A stretch of DNA of 64,000 bases, from NCBI RefSeq assembly GCF_900177765.1, contig NZ_FXWI01000005.1:124001-188000 (forward strand), written 5' to 3'. A program made the translations under genes and the position numbers. Below, piece by piece: positions 35,358 to 43,473 of the stretch. Position 1 is the stretch's first letter; each line of letters starts with the position of its first letter. Origin of the DNA: Agreia sp. VKM Ac-1783 (GTDB taxonomy: Bacteria; Actinomycetota; Actinomycetes; Actinomycetales; Microbacteriaceae). The notes beneath the pieces were generated by a model that was not told where the DNA came from, made no database searches, and worked only from the letters and a program-made list of their open reading frames with translations.

Positions 35358-35472
35358 CGTCTGCTCCTCCTCCGGATGCGGTGTCCTCACCGCTCTCGGG
35401 ATTGCTTCCGTCGGATGCCGAGCCATCGGGCAGCTCATCGGCATCCGGCTTTTTGGATTCGTTCGTCGTCAT
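35350..35472 (-). CDS. 40-residue acidic ORF
   Basis: From ATG 35472, preceded by AAAGGAG at ideal spacing, the frame encodes MTTNESKKPDADELPDG followed by a Ser/Gly/Glu-rich tail and stops at 35350 inside the start region of the next ORF (ATGAGTGA). The ribosome-binding site and the coupling make it a likely real gene. It is probably unstructured. Confidence 0.6.
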   Translation of the reverse strand: MTTNESKKPDADELPDGSASDGSNPESGEDTASGGGADDE

Positions 35473-35546
35473 GTGTGCTCCTTTCCGTCCGCGACGTTAC
35501 GCCCACACGCTTGCCCGACGGCAGGGGTTGACGCGTGGCCGACGGT

Positions 35547-36746
35547 TCAGCGCGAGAGCAGGGCCCGTGCGCTGCGCACGACGAGATCGCGGTCGGTCGT
35601 GAGCGCGAACTCGTAGAGCCCCTCGCGATGCCGCGACGTATCGATCTCTCTCGCGGTGAGAGCGGCGGCGTAGTCGGCGGTGAGCAGAACGACATCCCAT
35701 TCGGCGGCCAGCGGGTCGTCGTCGTCGACCGTCACGCTGCGGGCCGGATGCGGGAGGGCCGCCGACGCGCCGGTCGAGTAGGCCGTCAGCAGGCATCCGG
35801 ATTCGATCAGACGTTCGTAGCGGAGCCGGGTGTTCTCGCTGATGTTGTCTTCGGCCTGAAAAGTCGAGAGCAGCACGGCAGAGTCGCCGGCCGCCGCGGC
35901 CCGCTCCTCGAGCAGGATGCTGACCTGCACGAGCATCGCGCGGTCGCCGGTTCGCAAGGCAGTCGTGGCCGAGACGACGCCGAACGGCGTGATCTCGATC
36001 GGGTCGACCGCCCGCATCTCGCTGTGTCTGCCCTGTCCCGACCGTCGAACGCTGACGCCCGGGGCGTCGTGTGCGGTTTCGCTCGGCTTGCCGAAGTGCC
36101 AGCCCTGGGCCACGGATGCGCCGAGCGCCCGCGCCCGCGTGATGTGCTCGGCGGTCTCGACGCCCTCGGCCAGAACGAGCGCGCCGCTTCTCTCGGCGTA
36201 CGAGGCGAGCGCCGTCATCATCGTGGCTGCCGTGCGGTCGGGCTGGCGGCGGATGAGGTCCATGTCGAGCTTCACGATCTCTGGCGCGAGAAGCGGAAGC
36301 AGCGCGAGCGAGGCGGGTTCGGCGCCCAGGTCGTCGATGGCGATGAGATGGCCGGCGGCGCGGAGGGCAGCCGCGGCGGTGAGGAGGGCTCCGGGATCGG
36401 CGGTGAGCGCCCGCTCGGTGATCTCGATGACCAGAGGGGGAGCGCTCAGCAGCGGCGCGGTGATGAATCCGTTGACGAGGCTGATCGGCTCGACGTTCAC
36501 GAACAGCGAGTGAGGTGAGAGCAGGCCTCGTGCCGCCGCGGCACGCAGAGCGGCCTCGATGAAGTACGAATCGAGCTCGTCGGCCTCGCCTCTCTCATAG
36601 GCATCGTGAAGAAGCCGATCCGGAGCCAGGGGAGCGCCGTTGACGAAGGGGCGGCTGAGTGCCTCATGAGCCACCACGCGACCTGTATCGATATCGACCA
36701 CGGGCTGGAAATGGGTCGTCAGCCCATCGATACCGAATGTCCGCAT
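35547..36746 (-). CDS. EAL domain protein with C-terminal DICT domain
   Basis: From ATG 36746 the 399-residue protein begins with an EAL domain (c-di-GMP phosphodiesterase). Catalytic landmarks are present: HEALSRP, FVNVEP, VIEITER, AIDDLGAE, IVKLDMD, LAEGVET and AQGWHFGKP. Loop 6 is DDLGAE rather than DDFGTG, so activity may be altered. Residues about 240-399 match the DICT sensory domain pattern. There is no membrane segment. It would degrade or sense c-di-GMP in the cytoplasm; no GGDEF gene is in the window. The frame is open to 36893 but the extra residues overlap the MerR gene. Confidence 0.85.
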   Translation of the reverse strand: MRTFGIDGLTTHFQPVVDIDTGRVVAHEALSRPFVNGAPLAPDRLLHDAYERGEADELDSYFIEAALRAAAARGLLSPHSLFVNVEPISLVNGFITAPLLSAPPLVIEITERALTADPGALLTAAAALRAAGHLIAIDDLGAEPASLALLPLLAPEIVKLDMDLIRRQPDRTAATMMTALASYAERSGALVLAEGVETAEHITRARALGASVAQGWHFGKPSETAHDAPGVSVRRSGQGRHSEMRAVDPIEITPFGVVSATTALRTGDRAMLVQVSILLEERAAAAGDSAVLLSTFQAEDNISENTRLRYERLIESGCLLTAYSTGASAALPHPARSVTVDDDDPLAAEWDVVLLTADYAAALTAREIDTSRHREGLYEFALTTDRDLVVRSARALLSR

Positions 36747-36792
36747 ACCTCCATTAACGCAGTGCGTCTGCTGAGCGCCTATTCGGGGTTGT

Positions 36793-37542
36793 CTACCGGA
36801 GGTTCGTGTCGATCCACACGTGGATCGCCGCGCGAATCGTCTCGGCGTTGGCCTGTCCGCCGTATGTGGCGGCGAAGCGTGGATCGGTGACATACAGGTC
36901 AGAGAGCCCGGAGTAGGAGTTCTTATCGGGTCGGCGTCCGTTCCAGTGCTCCGTCACCCATGCATGGTGCTTGCCGATCAGGTCTTGGAATGCAGCGGAG
37001 GTCGGATCGACACCCGACTCGGCGGCCTCACGGAGGGCAGCGTTCACGTCGAGGCTGCGCTCATCGTCGGCCCTGCGCTCAACGTCGGTCATCTGTTCGC
37101 GACGCTCGGCGCTGCGTTCCCACGCGTCGTCTCCCCAGCGCTCTCGTACCTCGGTCTCGTACTGGCTCGGGTCGAAGCCAGCGAAGATCTCGTCGATGCT
37201 CATGTCTTGGCCTTTCTGTACCGCCTCGAGCGTTTGGCTGACGACGGTGATCTGTTGGTTGGTTCGGTCTCTGCGTTCTTCGAGGAACGCAAGGTGCGAT
37301 TCGATCGTCTCGACGAGTGATGTCTCGTCGTCGAGAGCGAGGTGGATCGCGGCGAGCGGCAGTTCGAGCGCTCGCAGGGAGAGGATTCTGTAGAGGCGCG
37401 ACATCTCTGCCTGCCCGTAGAACCGATAGCCGTTGCTCGCCACCCGTGACGGGCGGAGCAGGCCGATCTGTTCGTAGTGTCGAAGCGTGCGGCTGGTGAG
37501 CCCGGTCGCCCGGGCCACGTCCTTGATCGGCCACTCCTGCAT
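36793..37542 (-). CDS. TipA-like MerR regulator with TipAS domain
   Basis: A 249-residue regulator. The MerR HTH is at residues 4-24 (WPIKDVARATGLTSRTLRHY), a dimer coiled coil spans about 75-110, and the C-terminal TipAS domain carries the HHAWVTEHW and TYGGQANAETIRAAI parts. TipAS proteins bind thiopeptides or other hydrophobic drugs. AGGAGG 8 bases upstream supports ATG 37542; an ATG at 37575 would be nearly leaderless from the promoter seen upstream. Confidence 0.9.
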   Translation of the reverse strand: MQEWPIKDVARATGLTSRTLRHYEQIGLLRPSRVASNGYRFYGQAEMSRLYRILSLRALELPLAAIHLALDDETSLVETIESHLAFLEERRDRTNQQITVVSQTLEAVQKGQDMSIDEIFAGFDPSQYETEVRERWGDDAWERSAERREQMTDVERRADDERSLDVNAALREAAESGVDPTSAAFQDLIGKHHAWVTEHWNGRRPDKNSYSGLSDLYVTDPRFAATYGGQANAETIRAAIHVWIDTNLR

Positions 37543-37582
37543 GGCTAGACCCTCCTGCCTTGTTTTCTTCTTCATGGTTGCA

Positions 37583-37613
37583 ACCATTCCAGTTGACGCA
37601 ACGGCAGAGTCAA
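37583..37613 (-). promoter_or_regulatory. TipA-type promoter with 19-bp spacer
   Basis: On the minus strand TTGACT (37608-37613) and AATGGT (37583-37588) are 19 bases apart, and TTGAC ... GTCAA (37593-37597 with 37609-37613) forms a palindrome covering the spacer. This is the classic arrangement for self-activation by a MerR regulator. Confidence 0.6.
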
Positions 37614-37716
37614 GAGCGTGCTTGGGCTAGACCATGCGCCCAGAGCGAACCGCTCTGGGCCCGCGGCCCGCCGAGGCTTAGTGTCTGAATCACCACCGCA
37701 TCCGAGAGGACCCATC

Positions 37717-38469
37717 ATGCAGCTGCTCTTCGTACACGGCGCACTCGTTCGCGACGGAGCCTGGTGGTGGCAACCCGCAGCCGACCTGCTCGAGCGGCGC
37801 ACCGGCATCCGGAGTCGCGCCGTGGCGCTGCCGTCGTGCGGCGAGCGCGCGCCCGGCGGCGACAGTGAATCGGATGCCGCGGGCGGGCTCGTCGCAGACG
37901 CCGCGGCCCTGCGCCGCGAGCTCGACGACACCGACGAGGCGATCGTGGTCGGCCATTCCTATGGCGGAACCGTCATCGCCGAGGCGGGAGCGCATCCGGC
38001 TGTGAGGAGCCTGCTCTACATCTCGTCGTACCTGCCCGACATCGGCCAAGCGCAGGGCGCGATCATGAGCGGCGAGGCGGATCCGGTGGCGATCCGAGAC
38101 AACGGTGACGGCACGCTCGGCGTCTCAGGCTACGACGCCGCCTCGTTCGGTGCGCGGTTCATGCAGGATGCCGATGCCGCGACCCAGCGTGAGGCTTGGA
38201 AGCGCGTCACGGCTCAGGATGCGCGGGCGTTCGTGACTCCGACGACGGCGGCCGGATGGCAGGGAGTCGACTCGACCTATCTCGTGTGCGGCGAGGATCG
38301 CAGCACGTCGCTCGAGCTGCAGCGTTTTCACGCGGCGCGGGCCACGCGCTCGGTCGAGGTGCCGACGGGGCACCACCCGTTCATCACCCGACCAGACCTC
38401 GTCGTCGACGAGCTGGTCAAGCAGGCCCAGCGGACGCCAGGGCCTGCTTCAGAGTCGCGTTCGCGCTGA
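37717..38469 (+). CDS. Alpha/beta hydrolase
   Basis: A 250-residue alpha/beta hydrolase of the salicylate-esterase-like type: oxyanion LFVHGALVRDGAWWW (residues 4-18), nucleophile elbow VVGHSYGGTV (Ser about 80), histidine in PTGHHPFITRP near the end. GAGAGGA 7 bases upstream supports ATG 37717. It is divergent from the TipA-like gene and overlaps the end of the DUF4259 gene by 53 bases. Confidence 0.88.
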   Translation: MQLLFVHGALVRDGAWWWQPAADLLERRTGIRSRAVALPSCGERAPGGDSESDAAGGLVADAAALRRELDDTDEAIVVGHSYGGTVIAEAGAHPAVRSLLYISSYLPDIGQAQGAIMSGEADPVAIRDNGDGTLGVSGYDAASFGARFMQDADAATQREAWKRVTAQDARAFVTPTTAAGWQGVDSTYLVCGEDRSTSLELQRFHAARATRSVEVPTGHHPFITRPDLVVDELVKQAQRTPGPASESRSR

Positions 38470-38827
38470 CCCATTCCTCGGCGTCCTCGTCTTCCCACAG
38501 CTCGGTCAGCTCGCTGTCGGGAGAGGTGGCGGCGGTCAGCGCGTCGAGCGCCAGAGCCACGAGGTCGGCGTCGGGGCGACCGGCTCGCTGCGCGAACGAT
38601 GCCACGGACTCCGTGTAGGCATCCGTCTGCGTCGGGCGGTCGAGGCCGTGGGCGACCACCTCGGCGGCCGCGATGGCGATGACCGCATCGTCTGAGTCGA
38701 CCTCGCTCTCGCCTGCGACCGCTGTCAGCGCGTCGCGCACGATCGACCAGTCGGGGGCTTCAGCCAAGTCATACGCCCAGTCGCTCGCCGAGTCGCTTCC
38801 GAAAGGTTGTCCGCTCCAGGTGCCCAT
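38417..38827 (-). CDS. DUF4259 protein
   Basis: A 136-residue acidic protein beginning MGTWSGQPFGSDSASDWAYD, the DUF4259 hallmark; helical throughout, with LWEDEDAEEWVSA near the end. The family function is unknown. The much longer open frame reaching 39802 is antisense noise over the membrane genes. The 3' end overlaps the hydrolase gene convergently. Confidence 0.85.
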   Translation of the reverse strand: MGTWSGQPFGSDSASDWAYDLAEAPDWSIVRDALTAVAGESEVDSDDAVIAIAAAEVVAHGLDRPTQTDAYTESVASFAQRAGRPDADLVALALDALTAATSPDSELTELWEDEDAEEWVSANATLKQALASAGPA

Positions 38828-38896
38828 GGCTCCACGATAGATCAGCACCGCTAGTGCGCGGGATAGTCTGGAGGCACTGATGGTCGGAGACGCGTG

Positions 38897-39526
38897 ATGA
38901 GTTCGAGGTGGGCGCGAGTAGCGCGCGGGTTCCTCGTCGCCGCTTTCTCCGTCTTCGTCGCTATGTTCTCGCACGCGATCGCCGGCGGTTCTGCTCCGGG
39001 CGCCGTCGGCCTGGGGCTCGCCCTCACTTTTGCCACTCTGGCCAGCATCGCGATGGTGGGCAGGCGTCTGAACATGGTGCGCATGACCGCGTCGGTCATC
39101 GCGAGCCAGTTCGCGTTTCACCTGCTCTTCTCTGTGGGAGCCTCGACCAGCTCGCGGTTTCACCAGGCCGGACACCACGGCGTCGTTTCGGTGACGACGG
39201 GCGCGGCATCCGGCAGCGGCATGCAGATGATTCATGGCGACGCGTCGATGTGGGTCTGGCACGCGGTCGCCGCGGTGCTCACCATCGCCTTCCTCTGGCG
39301 CGGCGAACGCGCTGTCTGGCGGGTGCTGGCCACGGCATCCCGTCGTCTCTTCGTGGTGCTGATCGGCGCCTTCGTCGTCGTGCCCGTGCGCACGACCGGC
39401 GCGGCGCTCGCGGCCGTGCCGGCATCCGTTTGCGCTCTTCGCGACGACCTCGGGGTCGTGCTCTCGGCGCTGAGGCACCGCGGTCCGCCGGTCGGTGCGC
39501 TCTCCGCCGTCTCCTCCCTGGTCTAG
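38897..39526 (+). CDS. Membrane protein of a copper/oxidase-linked pair
   Basis: A 209-residue protein with about four membrane helices, and histidines placed in loops (FHQAGHHG, IHGDASMWVWHA). No firm family. It lies 140 bases before the CopD-CtaG fusion gene on the same strand. In Actinobacteria such His-bearing membrane proteins often neighbour copper-handling genes, so a role in copper import or oxidase assembly is inferred from context. GTG 38894 is an equal alternative start. Confidence 0.7.
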   Translation: MSSRWARVARGFLVAAFSVFVAMFSHAIAGGSAPGAVGLGLALTFATLASIAMVGRRLNMVRMTASVIASQFAFHLLFSVGASTSSRFHQAGHHGVVSVTTGAASGSGMQMIHGDASMWVWHAVAAVLTIAFLWRGERAVWRVLATASRRLFVVLIGAFVVVPVRTTGAALAAVPASVCALRDDLGVVLSALRHRGPPVGALSAVSSLV

Positions 39527-39665
39527 CTCCGCTCTCTGCGATGCGTGCCTCGGCGGGGCTCGACGGGAGCCGTTCCCCTCGATTCCGCAGATCATCTGCA
39601 GCCGGGCACGCGCGAACGCGCGGCTCTCAGCCTTTCGTCCGGCCGCGCAACCAGGAGCATCCGTC

Positions 39666-41717
39666 GTGACCCAACAGACAGACGTCGACACCACACGAGG
39701 CGAGATGACGACGCGCACCGTGTCGCTCGCCCACATCGGCTGGATCGAGATCGTCCTGCTGCTCTGCGTGCCGGGCAGTGTCGCCCTCGCGCTCGCCGGC
39801 ATGGTCTACACCGGTGCGTTCACGAACATCCTCATGGATCCCGGGGTGCTCACGACCCGAGGCCTCCCGATCGCCCGTGTGGTGCACGACGCCGCGGCCG
39901 CCGTGACGATCGGACTCCTCGTGCTGGCGTCGGTGGCGCTACCCGGGCAGAAGAAGATACCCGGCGTCGTGAGCTACACGCAGTGGACCGCTGCGCGCTG
40001 GGCCGCCCGATCGGCTGCTGTGTGGGCTGCGGCCGCGATCGTCGGCCTCTTTCTCACCGCGTCGAATGCCATGGGGCCGGTGTCGTCGTCGGTGTTCACC
40101 ACCCAGTTCATCTTCTTCGCGACCGAACTCGAACTCGGCCAGTCGCTGCTCGTGTCGATCGTCTGCATCCTGATCGCCTTCGTCACCCTGCTGCTGAGCA
40201 GGCGCGTGTCGTGGGTCGCCTTCGCGACGGTGATGAGCATCCTGTCGCTGCTGCCTCTGTCGTTGTCGGGCCACGCCGCCGGATCAGACGAGCACGCCAA
40301 CGCGGTCAACAGTCTGGCGATCCACCTCATCGGCGTCACCGTCTGGGCGGGTGGCCTCACGGCCTTGATTCTGCTGCGGCGACGACTGGGGTCGAGCCTG
40401 CCCGTGGTGGTCGCCCGCTACTCGGTGCTGGCCGGGTGGGCGTTCGTGGCTGTCGCGGTGTCGGGCACGATCAACGCGATGCTACGCCTGTCGTCTCCGG
40501 CCGACCTGCTGGGTGGCTACGGCCTGCTGATCCTCATCAAGATCGTGATCCTGGTTCTTCTCGGACTCGCCGGAATCTGGCACCGGCGACGGGTCATCCC
40601 GCAGCTCGTGCGGCATCCCGATCGCCCCGGGCTCTTCGCTCGCCTCGCGGTCGCCGAGATCGTGCTGATGGCCGTGGCCATGGGTGTCTCGGTTGCGTTG
40701 TCGCGCAGCCAGCCGCCGGTGTCGCAGGAGCCCGTCGGTGCCGGCGACACCCGCCGCGGACTGCTCGGCTTCCCGTTTCCCGAGCCTGTCGACACCTGGC
40801 GCATGCTCACGTCGGTGCACGTGGACTGGCTCTTCCTCTCGGCCGGCGTCGTTCTGGCCGGGCTGTACATCGCCGCGGTCGTTCGGCTGCGTCGGCGGGG
40901 CGACGCGTGGCCCGTGATGCGCACGGTCAGCTGGGTCGCCGGATGCGTCGGGCTAATCTATACGACCAGTGGCGGCCCCGGGGTCTACGGCGCCGTTCAC
41001 TTCAGCACCCACATGATCCAGCACATGGGGCTCATGATGTTCGTGCCGCCGCTGCTCGTTCTCGGTGGACCGATCCTGCTCGCCCTGCGGGTTCTGCCGA
41101 AGCGGCATGACGGCAGCCGGGGTCCGCGCGAGTGGATCCTCATCATGGTGCACTCGCGCTACCTCAAGGTGCTGTCGTACCCGGCCGTCGCCGGAGTGAT
41201 CTTCGCCGGCAGCCTGGTGGCGTTCTACTACACCGACTGGTTCCAGTACTCGCTGCAGACCCACCAGGGGCACATCCTCATGTGTCTGCACTTTCTCGCC
41301 AGCGGCTACCTGTTCTTCTGGGTCCTCATCGGAGTCGACCCCGGGCCGGGCCGGCCGAGCTACCCGCTGCGGCTCATCCTGCTGCTCGCCACGCTGGCGT
41401 TCCACGCCTTCTTCGGCCTCGCCATCATGTCGGCCACGAACGTGCTCGCGATCGACTGGTGGCACGCGCTCGGCTACACCGACACTGCGGCGCTGCTCGC
41501 CGATCAGCAGGTGGGAGGCGCGATCGCGTGGGGCGCGGGAGAGCTGCCGGTCGTGCTGGTCGCCCTGATGGTGGTGCGGCAGTGGGTGGTGTCCGACGAG
41601 CGCACGGCGAAGCGCACCGACCGCACGGCAGACCGCGACGGCGACGCCGAACTGCGCGCCTACAACGAGCGGCTGCTGAAGATCGGCGACCGCGACCGCC
41701 GGAGCGGCGACGCGTAA
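39666..41717 (+). CDS. CopD and CtaG (Caa3) fusion membrane protein
   Basis: A 683-residue polytopic protein with about 15 helices. The N-terminal half is CopD-like (NSLAIHLIGVTVWAGGLTAL, about 217-236; copper import). The C-terminal half is a Caa3_CtaG domain (HFSTHMIQHMGLMMFVPPLL, about 444-463; assembly of the copper centres of cytochrome oxidase). The start is GTG 39666 with AGGAG 8 bases upstream. The fusion is normal for Actinobacteria. No CopC/YcnI gene is adjacent. Confidence 0.92.
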   Translation: MTQQTDVDTTRGEMTTRTVSLAHIGWIEIVLLLCVPGSVALALAGMVYTGAFTNILMDPGVLTTRGLPIARVVHDAAAAVTIGLLVLASVALPGQKKIPGVVSYTQWTAARWAARSAAVWAAAAIVGLFLTASNAMGPVSSSVFTTQFIFFATELELGQSLLVSIVCILIAFVTLLLSRRVSWVAFATVMSILSLLPLSLSGHAAGSDEHANAVNSLAIHLIGVTVWAGGLTALILLRRRLGSSLPVVVARYSVLAGWAFVAVAVSGTINAMLRLSSPADLLGGYGLLILIKIVILVLLGLAGIWHRRRVIPQLVRHPDRPGLFARLAVAEIVLMAVAMGVSVALSRSQPPVSQEPVGAGDTRRGLLGFPFPEPVDTWRMLTSVHVDWLFLSAGVVLAGLYIAAVVRLRRRGDAWPVMRTVSWVAGCVGLIYTTSGGPGVYGAVHFSTHMIQHMGLMMFVPPLLVLGGPILLALRVLPKRHDGSRGPREWILIMVHSRYLKVLSYPAVAGVIFAGSLVAFYYTDWFQYSLQTHQGHILMCLHFLASGYLFFWVLIGVDPGPGRPSYPLRLILLLATLAFHAFFGLAIMSATNVLAIDWWHALGYTDTAALLADQQVGGAIAWGAGELPVVLVALMVVRQWVVSDERTAKRTDRTADRDGDAELRAYNERLLKIGDRDRRSGDA

Positions 41718-41733
41718 GGGAGCTGTGACGGCG

Positions 41734-41800
41734 CAAACGGGAGGAGCCACGCGCATCTGACGCACATGGAGCGTCGATGTGCGAAATCTCCTCCCGTTTG
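41734..41800. repeat. Long-stem hairpin after CtaG
   Basis: CAAACGGGAGGAG (41734-41746) pairs perfectly with CTCCTCCCGTTTG (41788-41800). The interior contains a second stem, CGCACAT ... ATGTGCG. It starts 16 bases after the stop codon and may terminate the transcript, but it lacks a T-run. Confidence 0.8.
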
Positions 41801-41806
41801 TCGCTT

Positions 41807-41867
41807 CGGGCGGAGATTCCTGCCATCCGGTGGCCTCTGCGCCCCGGTGGGTACGAATCTCCGCCCG
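41807..41867. repeat. Second long-stem hairpin, adjacent
   Basis: CGGGCGGAGATTC (41807-41819) pairs perfectly with GAATCTCCGCCCG (41855-41867), only 6 bases after the previous hairpin. The arms are unrelated in sequence to those of the first hairpin. Confidence 0.8.
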
Positions 41868-41893
41868 ATCGGCTGTACTTGCGTCGCCGGCAG

Positions 41894-41913
41894 CCCTTCG
41901 ACGGGCTCAGGGA
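41894..41913. repeat. Single copy of the 28076 hairpin arm
   Basis: The 20 bases CCCTTCGACGGGCTCAGGGA are identical to the left arm of the hairpin at 28076-28124. Here no inverted partner follows. It shows the element is dispersed in the genome. Confidence 0.8.
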
Positions 41914-41961
41914 GCGACGCGGCAGTATCGAGATCGGGCCGCGATCGCCGACACTGGATGC

Positions 41962-42345
41962 ATGACGAACGTTTTCGGGATCGATGTCGCCGCCGAACTG
42001 CAGCAGGTCGACAAGCACTGGACTCCTCGGGTCGTGGGCCGGGTGAACGACCAGTACATCAAGGTGGCGAAGCTGCTCGGCGAGCTGGTGTGGCACGCGC
42101 ACGACCAGGAGGACGAGATGTTCCTCGTGGTTTCGGGGCGCCTTCGCATCCAATTGGAGGGCGGCGACGAGGTCGTGCTCGACCCCGGCCAGTTCTACGT
42201 CGTTCCCCGCGGAGTTCGCCACAACCCCGTGGCCGAGAGCGAGGTCGAGATCGTGCTCATCGAGACGGTGACCACCGCGCACACGGGCGACGTCGCATCC
42301 GAGAGATCTGTGCCGATCGAGCAGCAGCTGGGGTCTTTCAGCTGA
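41962..42345 (+). CDS. Cupin domain protein
   Basis: A 127-residue single-domain cupin. Metal ligands are in WHAHDQEDEMFLVVSG (about residues 44-59: two His and Glu) and the second motif PGQFYVVPRGVRHNPVA (about 76-92). Such small cupins bind sugars, acids or metals; the role here is unknown. ATG 41962 is chosen because upstream frame lies in the repeat-bearing gap. Confidence 0.88.
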   Translation: MTNVFGIDVAAELQQVDKHWTPRVVGRVNDQYIKVAKLLGELVWHAHDQEDEMFLVVSGRLRIQLEGGDEVVLDPGQFYVVPRGVRHNPVAESEVEIVLIETVTTAHTGDVASERSVPIEQQLGSFS

Positions 42346-42682
42346 CGCGACCGGCGCCTGTCACGCCGATCGCTTCGCGTGTTGCCAGTTCGGTTGACGC
42401 GAACTGCCAACTCGCGCGATCCAGGTGACCCGAACTGGCAACTCGCGTTCGCCTCGACGGGGGAGGGGTCCGTTCCGGCAGTCGGCAACTCGGCGCCATA
42501 ATTCATCCCTTCGGATGAGCTGGAAGGCGGGTCTGGTCCTCCGCGTGGATAAGACTGGAAGACGTGCGAACGAACGGTGCTTGTGGGCCTTGTCGCCGGT
42601 GTTGGGCGGCTCATAGCGTCTAGCCCTGTCGGCACAAGACGAGCTTCGTCTCACCTCGCCGGCCCAACGCAAGGAGAATGAC
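42346..42682. other. Gap before the secreted repeat protein
   Basis: About 340 bases. The first third holds the hairpin repeat at 42381-42442. The rest should contain the promoter and the ribosome-binding site (AAGGAG at 42670-42675) of the secreted protein. No gene was seen. Confidence 0.6.
42381..42442. repeat. Nested inverted repeat, shared with 59281
   Basis: GTTGCCAGTTCGG (42381-42393) pairs with CCGAACTGGCAAC (42430-42442). Inside it CAGTTCG-7-CGAACTG (42386-42406) forms a smaller hairpin. The inner hairpin and the GCAAC tail recur at 59281-59306, so unlike the other long hairpins this one belongs to a repeated family. Confidence 0.75.
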
Positions 42683-43423
42683 ATGGATCACTCACACGAC
42701 AGCATCCCCTCGAGCAGTCGCAGCACAGGGTCGGCCTTCCGACGGGTCGGAGCGACGGTCGCGGTGGCGTGCGCCGTCACCGGTTCCATCATCGGGCTCG
42801 GCGCCATGGGTGCGCTTGCTGCGCCGACCAGTTCCTCGGTCGCTGCGCCGACAGCTGCCGGTGCGTCGACGACCGGAACGGCGGAGCAGCCGGCGATGTC
42901 GGGGAGCATGGACGCGGGCGTTCAGAAGGCCAAGGCGACCTACAGCGATGAAGACCGGGCCGCCTTCGCAGCATCGCCCTACGTCGACGATGCAGTCAAC
43001 CTCGCCGCAATCTGGGGAACCATTCCCGAGATGGCCAAGGGTAAGGCCGGCTCCAAGATCAAGGCTGGCGTCGCGCTGCCCTTCGCTCCCGGCGAGGCAC
43101 TGACCTACGCCTATACGCCCGACCAGCAGCGAGTCGCTTTGCAGATGGCGGGCAACTTCGACGATGCTCTTCGCCTGGCCAGTACGTGGGAATCAGGGAG
43201 CCTGCTCGATGCGAAGGCCGCGGTCGGAGCAAAGCTCCTGGCTCACCAGCCGGTGCCGACCTACTCGAGCTTCACCGAGGAGCAGGATGCTCGCGCCTTC
43301 AGCCTCTGGGGCTACTCGGATGCTGATGCCGCGCAGCTCGCGGGCCTGTGGCAGACCGACACGCACAGCGCGGTCGTGCGTGCCGGAGCAAAAATCCTCG
43401 CGGGTCAACAGCTTCCCCTGTAA
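42683..43423 (+). CDS. Secreted protein with three internal repeats
   Basis: A 246-residue protein. A signal peptide is likely: a hydrophilic, His/Ser-rich start, a hydrophobic core (VAVACAVTGSIIGLGAMGA), cleavage near ALAAP. A Thr/Ser/Ala linker follows, then three diverged modules of about 50 residues. Each contains a D-A...LA..W core and ends AG.K...G..LP: VDDAVNLAAIWG, FDDALRLASTWE and DADAAQLAGLWQ. No known domain. Probably exported to the surface or medium. AAGGAG upstream supports the ATG. Confidence 0.8.
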   Translation: MDHSHDSIPSSSRSTGSAFRRVGATVAVACAVTGSIIGLGAMGALAAPTSSSVAAPTAAGASTTGTAEQPAMSGSMDAGVQKAKATYSDEDRAAFAASPYVDDAVNLAAIWGTIPEMAKGKAGSKIKAGVALPFAPGEALTYAYTPDQQRVALQMAGNFDDALRLASTWESGSLLDAKAAVGAKLLAHQPVPTYSSFTEEQDARAFSLWGYSDADAAQLAGLWQTDTHSAVVRAGAKILAGQQLPL

Positions 43424-43473
43424 TCAGAGCTGAGAGGCCCCATTCCTTCAACGACGGACGGCACTGAACGACC

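Noticed and set aside
38417-39802. A 461-codon minus-strand ORF
   Set aside because: Only the final 136 codons form the DUF4259 protein; the upstream part is antisense to membrane genes.
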